Shown here piece after piece: positions 1 to 7,504 of a stretch of 64,000 nt of DNA. Position numbers and translations under genes: made by a program. This DNA is from Rickettsiales bacterium Ac37b (GTDB taxonomy: Bacteria > Pseudomonadota > Alphaproteobacteria > Rickettsiales > Arcanibacteraceae): the NCBI GenBank assembly GCA_000746585.2, contig CP009217.2:434001-498000 (forward strand). The letters are read 5' to 3'. Positions within the stretch are counted from its first letter, which is position 1; each line of letters starts with the position of its first letter. A model generated the notes under the pieces. That model was not told the DNA's origin, did not search any database, and was given only the letters and a program-made list of their open reading frames with translations.

Positions 1-753
1 CTTTGTTAATTCAGAATTAGCTGAGATGATTTTAAATTCTGGATAACCTTCAGAATTATAAAATCTACGTAATAATTCCTTATCGTATTCTAAACGATCT
101 GGATCATAATTATCACTAGTAGAAAAGAATCTATACCAACGTGACTCTTTAGTATTAATTAAAGCACTTAATTTAGCATCACTAAAACGTTTATTACCCA
201 CAAAGAATATTTTACGTATAGGAGTTTTAGGACCTTCTTTTATTTCAAATACTAAATCCACTCTATTCTGAGGTAATTGGATTAACTTAGGCACTATAGA
301 TACTGCAAACCTACCCATTTTATGATATATATTTACCAAATGATTTATATCTTGCTGTAACAATGATTTATTGTATACCATCCTAGATTTTAGACTAATT
401 TCTTTAATTAAATCATCATACTTAAGCTTTTTATTACCCTCAAAAGCTATCTGATTAATAGTAGGGTTTTCTAAAACTTTAACTACTATAGTATTTCCCT
501 TAGGCTTCACCGATACATCAGAAAATAAACCTGTAGCAAACAGACTCTTTAACGATTCATCCATTGCTTGATAAGTAAATTTATCCCCTTTATGTACATA
601 TATATAATTTAAAATAGTATCTTCTTCTACTCTTTGATTTCCTTCTATAATTACAGAATTTATAACCCAATTTTCACCTTCATTTCCTATAGATTCAGAA
701 ATATTATAAGCGGCTAAAAATAACACTAATAAAAATATACGTACCATATGCAT
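1..753 (-). CDS. bamA: Outer membrane protein assembly factor BamA, N-terminal part (cut by window edge)
   Basis: BamA is the outer-membrane insertase: periplasmic POTRA domains receive unfolded porins and a C-terminal barrel inserts them. Translating the minus strand gives an uninterrupted frame from an ATG at 753 (or at 747, two codons in) to base 1, about 251 residues. It starts with a signal peptide (MVRIFLLVLFLAAYNISES) and continues into POTRA repeats, with GNQRVEEDTI, FEGNKKLKYDDL and FFVGNKRFSDAKL as the conserved strand-turn motifs and GDKFTYQAMDESLKSLFATG as the typical first-repeat helix. The barrel lies outside the window. It starts 4 bases after the rseP stop codon, so the two are co-transcribed, an order common in proteobacteria. 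Identification is by motif recognition. Confidence 0.92.
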   Translation of the reverse strand, partial: MHMVRIFLLVLFLAAYNISESIGNEGENWVINSVIIEGNQRVEEDTILNYIYVHKGDKFTYQAMDESLKSLFATGLFSDVSVKPKGNTIVVKVLENPTINQIAFEGNKKLKYDDLIKEISLKSRMVYNKSLLQQDINHLVNIYHKMGRFAVSIVPKLIQLPQNRVDLVFEIKEGPKTPIRKIFFVGNKRFSDAKLSALINTKESRWYRFFSTSDNYDPDRLEYDKELLRRFYNSEGYPEFKIISANSELTK

Positions 754-757
754 AACT

Positions 758-1885
758 TTAGTTAAATAATTTAAGTTGTATCAAGTCGTTAAAGGTAGAT
801 AATATAAAGATCATTATAATAATTACCAGCCCTATTTTAGTACTATAACGTTGAAATATCTCAGACGCATTCTTACCTAAAATAGCTTCTACTAAATAAT
901 GCATTAAATGTCCACCATCTAACATAGGGATAGGGATAGGGATAGGCATAATATTAATTAAACCTAAATTTATTGATAAAATTGCAACAAACCATAAGAG
1001 CATTTTCATACCCTTTTTCATTGACTCACCAGAATATTTTGCAATACGTATTGGCCCCCCTAGTTCATCAATTGATCTCTTACCCACAATCATTTGTCCA
1101 AGAGTTTTTAGGGTAATATAGGAAATATTTATAGTAGTTTTAAAAGCCATATTAATAGACTGCAACATATTATATTTTGCATGTTCTATAATATTTGCTC
1201 CTATACCTAGCCTACCCACTTTTATTTTATGACCATAATCATCAGTAGCCATGTATTTTTCTGGTTTAACTGTCTTGATAATCACTTGATTCATCCTATT
1301 TATAGACAGTTGTAATTCTATCTCAGGACTAATACTTACTATTCTCTCTATTTCAGAAAAATCTTTAACCGTTTTACCATCAATAGCCGTGATTATATCT
1401 CCCACTTTTATATCAGCTTCCTCAGCTCTACTTTTTGGATCAATATAACTAACCTGATTAGACACATAAGGAGCGCCATACCACCAAAAAAATACTGATA
1501 AGATTACTATAGCTAAAATAAAATTTGCAATAGGTCCAGCCGCTACAACCGCAGATTTAACTTTTAATGACTGCGTATAAAAGGATTGTTTTAATTCTTG
1601 ATGATTTAAACTTGATAACTTATCTTGATCAGGGTTACTTGCATAATTTGCATCGCCAAACATTTTTACATATCCACCTATAGGTATACAACATACCTTC
1701 CACCTAGTACCATTTTTATCATACCATCCAAATAATTCTTTACCAAACCCTATGGAAAAATCTTCAATTTTTATTCCAGATAATCGTGCTATAAAATAAT
1801 GACCAAACTCATGGACAAATACTATTATTGTTAACACTATTAAAAAGGCAGCTATATTATTAAATAGATCTATAATTAGTTGCAT
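758..1885 (-). CDS. rseP: RseP-type site-2 intramembrane zinc metalloprotease
   Basis: This is an M50 membrane protease that cleaves transmembrane segments such as anti-sigma factors or signal-peptide remnants in the inner membrane. The zinc motif HEFGH is at residues 25-29 in the first membrane segment. A PDZ domain follows at about residues 135-215 (VGDIITAIDGKTVKDF). The second catalytic motif MLDGGH is near residue 321 in the third membrane helix. Its 375 residues are normal for a single-PDZ RseP. Just before MLDGGH the chain reads NIMPIPIPIP instead of the usual short MPIP, owing to a threefold hexanucleotide repeat in the DNA (see findings). It sits directly upstream of bamA. The divergent neighbour is the malate/lactate dehydrogenase gene. 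Confidence 0.95.
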   Translation of the reverse strand: MQLIIDLFNNIAAFLIVLTIIVFVHEFGHYFIARLSGIKIEDFSIGFGKELFGWYDKNGTRWKVCCIPIGGYVKMFGDANYASNPDQDKLSSLNHQELKQSFYTQSLKVKSAVVAAGPIANFILAIVILSVFFWWYGAPYVSNQVSYIDPKSRAEEADIKVGDIITAIDGKTVKDFSEIERIVSISPEIELQLSINRMNQVIIKTVKPEKYMATDDYGHKIKVGRLGIGANIIEHAKYNMLQSINMAFKTTINISYITLKTLGQMIVGKRSIDELGGPIRIAKYSGESMKKGMKMLLWFVAILSINLGLINIMPIPIPIPMLDGGHLMHYLVEAILGKNASEIFQRYSTKIGLVIIIMIFILSTFNDLIQLKLFN

Positions 1886-2066
1886 CCACCTACCTTATTT
1901 TAAACAAAACCCTCAATTATCATAGTATTGACAAATATTTTATATATATTTTTAGTAAATACTTCCATCAATTTTACTTTCCGTGTATAACATCTTATAA
2001 TACATATTACAACATAATATCAAGGATTTTAAAAATATAGCAAATTATACTAGGAGAACTAAAATA

Positions 2067-3044
2067 ATGGATAGAAAACGTATAGGTATTATTGGCGCAG
2101 GAGACATAGGATTAAATCTAGCTGAAATTATGGCCCTACAAGGATATGATGTTGTTGTATTTAATAGATATCATGCCGTAGATAATAAACCCAGCCCTTA
2201 TTGGTTAAGTAAAATGGGTACTATTATGGATATGAATGATTCTTTACAATTACCAAATTGTGGAGAAGTATCGTTAACTTCTGATTTATCTGATTTATCC
2301 AACGTTAATATCATAGTCATTACAGCAGGAGCTAAAAGAACTAACACGGCTGAAACTCGTGAAGAATTGGCAGGTAAAAATGCTAGAATTATGGATAATT
2401 ACATTAATATTATAGCTGAAAATCCTAATACACTTATACTAATCATTTCAAACCCAGTTGATTTTCTTACCCAATACCTTATTAATAAAATATCAGAAGT
2501 AAGTGGTCAAACTAAAGACAAAATTGCTCAAAGAATTATAGGTGTTTCTTATATTGATACAATGCGTTTACAAAACTTAATAAGGGAATTTTTAAAAACT
2601 TCATATCCATCTATAATAAAACCTAAAATTAATGCTATAGTGCTCGGTGAACATGGACCATCTATGGTACCCATTACTAGTAATGTAACTATTAATGGAA
2701 AACTTTTATCTGAACTCGCTAGTTTAGAACAAATTGATTATATCACCTCTCATACTATTTTAAGGGGAAATGATATAATCAAATTAACAGGCGCTTCATC
2801 AGTTGTTGGCCCATCCCATGCCGTAATGCATATGATTACTAATATACTGAACGATAAAGAAGCCTTACTCCCCTGTTCTATATGGGATGGAAAAAGATCT
2901 ATAGGTAAATTAGCTAAATTTGTTGATAGGTATTTTACTGATATAATAGAAATTAATATAAGTAATGATGAAAAAGAAAAATTACATATTAGTGAACAAA
3001 CCTTAGATACACAATATAAAAAAATTATGACTTACTTAGAATAG
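2067..3044 (+). CDS. mdh: Malate/lactate dehydrogenase family protein, probable malate dehydrogenase
   Basis: This is an NAD-dependent 2-hydroxyacid dehydrogenase of the LDH/MDH family, probably interconverting malate and oxaloacetate. The N-terminal Rossmann motif is GIIGAGDIGLNLA. The catalytic Asp/Arg pair is in SYIDTMRLQ and the catalytic His is in LGEHGPSMVP. The substrate loop, GAKRTNTAETREELAGKN, is one residue longer than in typical MDH or LDH, and its ETREEL end looks LDH-like while the GPSMVP segment looks MDH-like. Substrate preference is therefore not certain from sequence. The length of 325 residues is normal. The start has a good ribosome site (AGGAGAAC). dnaE follows after 7 bases, so the two are probably co-transcribed. 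Confidence 0.8.
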   Translation: MDRKRIGIIGAGDIGLNLAEIMALQGYDVVVFNRYHAVDNKPSPYWLSKMGTIMDMNDSLQLPNCGEVSLTSDLSDLSNVNIIVITAGAKRTNTAETREELAGKNARIMDNYINIIAENPNTLILIISNPVDFLTQYLINKISEVSGQTKDKIAQRIIGVSYIDTMRLQNLIREFLKTSYPSIIKPKINAIVLGEHGPSMVPITSNVTINGKLLSELASLEQIDYITSHTILRGNDIIKLTGASSVVGPSHAVMHMITNILNDKEALLPCSIWDGKRSIGKLAKFVDRYFTDIIEINISNDEKEKLHISEQTLDTQYKKIMTYLE

Positions 3045-3051
3045 ATTTTTT

Positions 3052-6000
3052 ATGAAATTTAATTTTGTACATTTACGCGTACGTAGTTCCTACTCTTTAT
3101 CAGAAGGATCTATAAAAATAGAAGATCTAGTAAAATTGTGTATTACACATAAAATGCCTGCTCTTGCTATCACTGATAATGGTAATTTATTTTGCTCTTT
3201 GGAATTTTCAAAATCATGCTCAGATAAAGGAATTCAACCAATAATAGGTTGCCTTTTAATGGTTGAATATGCAGAAAACGAGATTGCTCAGCTTGTTGTG
3301 ATTGCTAAAGATGAACAAGGCTATAAAAATTTACTGAAACTTGTAAGCAGTTCTTTTTTAGAACATAATACACCTTCTCCTCACATTAAATTCTCAGATT
3401 TAGCACAATTTAATATAGGTTTAATTATTTTAACTGGCGGATATTATGGTATTATAGACAAGCTTTTATTAGATAATAACGCTAACAAGGCTGAAGAATA
3501 TCTTCTAAATCTCAAAAAAATTTTTGGTGATAGAGTATATATAGAATTAATGCGCCATAATACTCCTTCTAAAGTTGAACATCAATTAATTGATCTTGCT
3601 TATAAACATGATATAGCTCTAGTAGCTACAAATGATGCATATTTTGCACACAGAGATATGCATGAAGCCCAAGAAGTTTTATTATGCATTGCAGATGGTA
3701 AATATATTTCCACAGAAGATCGTCGTAAATTATCTACTGAACAGTATTTTAAATCTGCAGAAGAAATGTGTAAATTATTTGCAGATATTCCTGAGGCAAT
3801 AGAAAATACTATAGTAATTGCTCAAAGATGTTCTGTAAAATCAGAAGAGCATCCTCCTGCATTACCCTCTTTTGTTTTAGAAGAAAATCGTAATGTAGAA
3901 GATGCCTTAAAGTACTTAGCCAAAATAGGACTTGAACAAAAATTACATGATTATGTCCTCACTGAAAACATGTCTAGCATTCAGCGAGAAGAGACCGTCA
4001 AATTGTATAATGATAGGCTTGAATATGAGCTAAGCGTTATTACTAATATGAAATTTTCTGGCTATTTCCTTATAGTCTCTGATTTTATTAAATGGAGTAA
4101 AAATAATTCAATACCAGTTGGCCCCGGCAGAGGATCTGGCGCAGGTTCGTTAGTAGCTTGGAGCTTAGATATTACTGATTTAAATCCTATTCGTTTTGGC
4201 TTATTATTTGAAAGATTTCTAAACCAAGATCGTATTTCTATGCCAGATTTTGATATTGATTTTTGCCAAGAAAAACGTGATGAAGTAATCAATTATGTAC
4301 GAGAAAAATATGGATATAATAAAGTAGCTCAAATTATTACCTTTGGTAAATTGCAAGCAAGAGCAGCTCTCAGAGATGTAGGACGTGTGTTACAAATGCC
4401 TTATTCTCAAGTTGATAAAATAGCTAAAATGGTCCCCTTTAACGCTATTAATCCTGTCACTCTTAGCCAAGCAATTGAAATGGAACCTTCTCTTAAAAAT
4501 GCAAAAGAAGAAGATCCAGAAGTTGCTAAACTACTTTCTATAGCTCTTCAATTAGAAGGGCTAAACAGACATGCCTCTACTCACGCAGCTGGTATAGTTA
4601 TTTCAAGTGACCCTTTAGATGAAATAGTACCTTTATATAAAGATCCAAATTCTGATATGCTAGTTATACAATATTCTATGAAATATGCTGAGTCAGTTGG
4701 ATTAGTTAAATTTGACTTTTTAGGACTAAAAACTTTAACTGTAATCTCTCATACCTGTAAATTAATTCAATCAAGAGGAATCAATATTGTCATTAACAAT
4801 ATAGTCTTAGATGACATCAATACCTATAACTTACTTTCACAAGGTAATTCTGTAGGTATATTTCAATTTGAAGGTGCAGGTATGCGAGATGCTTTGCGCA
4901 AGTTAAAACCAGATTCAATAGAAGATTTAATTGCTTTAGGAGCCTTATATAGACCGGGACCAATGGAAAATATACCTACCTACATAGCATGTAAACATGG
5001 TATAGAAAAACCCAATTATCTCCATCCAAAATTAGAAGATGTTTTAAAAGAAACTTTTGGTGTTATTATATATCAAGAACAAGTGATGCAAATAGCTCAA
5101 ATACTCGCTGGATATACTCTACACGCTGCAGATTTGCTAAGACGTGCTATGGGTAAAAAAATCAAAGCTGAAATGGATGCACAGCGTGAATTATTTATCA
5201 AAGGAGCTATAAATAATGGAGTAGATAAGGAACAAGCTAGTACTATTTTTGATTTAGTAGCAAAATTTGCTGGATACGGCTTTAATAAATCACACGCAGC
5301 AGCTTATGCTATTATTTCATACCAAACCGCTTATTTAAAAGCTAACTTTCCAGTTGAGTTTATTGTTGCCTCAATGAACCTTGAAATTGATGATACAGAT
5401 AAAATTAATATCTTTAGAGAAGAAGCTATTTTAATGAATATAAAAATTCTACCTCCAGATATTAATAAATCTGAAGGTTATTTTTGTATTGAACTACATG
5501 AAAATAAGCCAGCTATCCGCTATGGTTTAGGAGCTATAAAAGGTGTAGGAGTACACGCTATTGAGCTAGTTGTAACTGAACGTAAATCTCATGGAGAATT
5601 TAAAAACATTTTTGATCTTGCTACAAGAATTGACCCTAAATCTTTCAATAAAAGACAATTTGAAGGACTAATTAAGTCTGGGTCATTAGATAAGCTTAAT
5701 AGTAATAGAAGACAATTATTAGAATCATTGGAACTAATTACTAAATATAGCAGCAGCATCCAAAGAGAAAAAAATAGTATACAGGCTAGCCTATTTGGAG
5801 GTATGAAAGAGATAAGTAAAATTACTGAACCTGAGCTATTATCTGTTGATAATTGGGATGAAAATGAACAATTACAACAAGAATGCGAAGCTATAGGATT
5901 TTATTTGTCTGCACATCCACTAGATAAATGGAAGCTATATTTACATAATCATAATATTAAAAACTCTTCGTATTTACGTGAAGATTTATCCGAAGGTTTT

Positions 6001-6486
6001 TCATCAATTAAGCTAGCTGGAATTATTAATACTGTTAAAACACGTGTATCACCTAGAGGCAGATTTGTGTCAGCACAAGTTTCAGATCCTTATGGTATTT
6101 ATGAAATTTCCATATTTAACAATGACATAATTACTAATGATAGAGAGTTATTAACTAGTAAATTACCATTACTTATTAATGCTGAATGCCGCAAAGATGA
6201 AGGAGGAGTAAGATTAACAGTACAAAATATACAAAAGCTAGATGAGTTTTTACATAGACAATATTCAATGCTACAAATTTGGATTGATGGTCAAGAAGCA
6301 GTAACTGCTGTTAAATCTTTATGCTCTACCCCAAATACCGATGGTATGAAAGTAAAAATTTTTGTTATAGACCATAGTAAGCAAGAAGAAATAGCTCTTG
6401 ATTTACCAGGTCAATATCAAATTTCTCCTACTAATTCTTTATTGTTAGAAAACTCCCCTGGAATAATTAAAGTACAACTCAAATAA
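3052..6486 (+). CDS. dnaE: DNA polymerase III alpha subunit
   Basis: This is the catalytic subunit of the replicative DNA polymerase. The 1144-residue length matches DnaE1. The N-terminal PHP domain starts FVHLRVRSSYSL; the polymerase active site is in PDFDIDF near residues 398-404, preceded by the GPGRGSGAGSL palm motif at about 353; the fingers (RRAMGKK), beta-binding and OB regions (about 985-1070) follow. In the PHP domain the metal-binding HxH pattern is degraded to HLRVR, which suggests that, as in Escherichia coli, it is not a proofreading nuclease and a separate DnaQ is needed. There is no clear Shine-Dalgarno sequence; translation may be coupled to the gene 7 bases upstream. Confidence 0.97.
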   Translation: MKFNFVHLRVRSSYSLSEGSIKIEDLVKLCITHKMPALAITDNGNLFCSLEFSKSCSDKGIQPIIGCLLMVEYAENEIAQLVVIAKDEQGYKNLLKLVSSSFLEHNTPSPHIKFSDLAQFNIGLIILTGGYYGIIDKLLLDNNANKAEEYLLNLKKIFGDRVYIELMRHNTPSKVEHQLIDLAYKHDIALVATNDAYFAHRDMHEAQEVLLCIADGKYISTEDRRKLSTEQYFKSAEEMCKLFADIPEAIENTIVIAQRCSVKSEEHPPALPSFVLEENRNVEDALKYLAKIGLEQKLHDYVLTENMSSIQREETVKLYNDRLEYELSVITNMKFSGYFLIVSDFIKWSKNNSIPVGPGRGSGAGSLVAWSLDITDLNPIRFGLLFERFLNQDRISMPDFDIDFCQEKRDEVINYVREKYGYNKVAQIITFGKLQARAALRDVGRVLQMPYSQVDKIAKMVPFNAINPVTLSQAIEMEPSLKNAKEEDPEVAKLLSIALQLEGLNRHASTHAAGIVISSDPLDEIVPLYKDPNSDMLVIQYSMKYAESVGLVKFDFLGLKTLTVISHTCKLIQSRGINIVINNIVLDDINTYNLLSQGNSVGIFQFEGAGMRDALRKLKPDSIEDLIALGALYRPGPMENIPTYIACKHGIEKPNYLHPKLEDVLKETFGVIIYQEQVMQIAQILAGYTLHAADLLRRAMGKKIKAEMDAQRELFIKGAINNGVDKEQASTIFDLVAKFAGYGFNKSHAAAYAIISYQTAYLKANFPVEFIVASMNLEIDDTDKINIFREEAILMNIKILPPDINKSEGYFCIELHENKPAIRYGLGAIKGVGVHAIELVVTERKSHGEFKNIFDLATRIDPKSFNKRQFEGLIKSGSLDKLNSNRRQLLESLELITKYSSSIQREKNSIQASLFGGMKEISKITEPELLSVDNWDENEQLQQECEAIGFYLSAHPLDKWKLYLHNHNIKNSSYLREDLSEGFSSIKLAGIINTVKTRVSPRGRFVSAQVSDPYGIYEISIFNNDIITNDRELLTSKLPLLINAECRKDEGGVRLTVQNIQKLDEFLHRQYSMLQIWIDGQEAVTAVKSLCSTPNTDGMKVKIFVIDHSKQEEIALDLPGQYQISPTNSLLLENSPGIIKVQLK

Positions 6487-6666
6487 CCAATATCATTAAT
6501 AGCTATAGCGAAGTTTTGTCTATATTACTAGATTACCGCATGCACGGATAATGACAAAAAAGAGTATATCTTATATATAGCCTATCTTACAATTTTTTAT
6601 CCGGTAGTATAACTAATAGCTAGGAGAGCATTGATCAATACCCCCTAATTCAAATTAAAAAACTAT
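6487..6666. repeat. Repeat block after dnaE: left inverted-repeat arm plus a TIR-element end
   Basis: Bases 6524-6610 are the left arm of a long inverted repeat whose partner is 7244-7330; the arms match at all but a few of about 87 positions. Bases 6601-6666 then resemble 7431-7500 in direct orientation (shared words such as CTAGGAGA and ATTGATCAA) and end in AAACTATA, the right end of the TIR element family described elsewhere in this window. No gene is seen here. Confidence 0.8.
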
Positions 6667-6712
6667 ACGTAGCAAGCTCAACTGTTTTTAGTATATAGAG
6701 ATTCTAGAGGTA

Positions 6713-7006
6713 TTAATGATTCTCCGATAATAGGTTTGAAGATGCACCCATAGCTTGTAACTCTACTTCCATTACTTGTTGTGGTTGGTTAAAACAGAAA
6801 CTAAGGCACGAAGATTGTGGCTGGTTATTATGATTTTGATAGAAAGCTTGATTATTGGTAGAATTTTCTAAACTATTATTCGAGGTTGGTTGCGTAGTTA
6901 TAGTATCTTGTTCAACATCACTATTTGAACTTCCTTTTTGTGATTCAACTTTTGTATGTACGGAAGGTAAGTTTTTATACTTACTCTTAACAATATTCTT
7001 AGGCAT
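6713..7006 (-). CDS. Small Gln/Asn-rich hypothetical protein
   Basis: I do not recognise this 97-residue protein. It has a basic N-terminus (MPKNIVKSKYKNL), then a low-complexity stretch rich in Ser, Thr, Asn and Gln (about residues 22-70), and a short C-terminal part with two close Cys (SSCLSFCFNQP). There is no signal peptide or membrane segment. The start is supported by a strong ribosome site, AGGAGAAAT, just before the ATG. The gene lies exactly between two long inverted repeats, so it may be carried or isolated by them. Composition and isolation would fit a secreted effector or a fast-evolving orphan, but that is inference. The overlapping plus-strand frame is treated as a shadow. Confidence 0.55.
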   Translation of the reverse strand: MPKNIVKSKYKNLPSVHTKVESQKGSSNSDVEQDTITTQPTSNNSLENSTNNQAFYQNHNNQPQSSCLSFCFNQPQQVMEVELQAMGASSNLLSENH

Positions 7007-7179
7007 ATTTCTCCTACTTCTAACGTTAAATAATTAAACGTTTCTATAATTAGAGTAAACTAATATATTCGTCAATAAATAATTATATTTTTAACTATTT
7101 ATGTACTAAATATATAAAATATTAATATTATATATTATAATGAGAAAACAAATTACTCAAAAAGAAGGGAAAGATTCGT

Positions 7180-7503
7180 AAAATATAACAAAGGCAATTT
7201 AAAAATAATACAAGGCGTGAGGAGCCGAAACCTACTAATTGTCATACTACCGGACAAAAAATTGTAAGATAGGCTATATATAAGATATACTCTTTTTTGT
7301 CATTACCGCGCATGCGGTAATCTAGTAATATGGATAAAACTTTACTAGATACCAGTTTTCACGGGTATGACCAAGGGGGATTCCTTTTTTTATTACTCCA
7401 TCATTTCTTGCTCATTACTTTACATTTTTTGTCCAGTAGTATGATTAAGTGCTAGGAGACCATTGATCAACACCCCACTTAATTCACATTAGGAAACTAT
7501 AAT
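7180..7503. repeat. TIR-family element interrupted by a palindromic repeat; includes right inverted-repeat arm
   Basis: Bases 7180-7225 match the interior of the TIR elements (AAAGGCAATTTAAAAATAAT and GGCGTGAGGAGC). Bases 7244-7330 are the right arm of the inverted repeat pairing with 6524-6610. From about 7300 to 7372 there is a two-hairpin palindromic repeat, beginning CATTACCGCGCATGCGGTAA and ending ACGGGTATGAC, also present at 40068-40137. The block ends with GGAAACTATAAT, a TIR-like end, immediately before the stop codon of the downstream minus-strand gene at 7505. The interval 7007-7504 has no gene. Confidence 0.7.
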
Positions 7504-7504
7504 C

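Noticed and set aside
4062-4292. Minus-strand frame of 76 codons inside dnaE
   Set aside because: It is the reverse shadow of the conserved polymerase active-site region and shows no motif of its own.
6855-7037. Plus-strand frame of 60 codons opposite the Q/N-rich gene, with a hydrophobic end
   Set aside because: It has no ribosome site, and the minus-strand gene has a strong one; the hydrophobicity comes from the reverse of Lys/Gln/Asn-rich codons.
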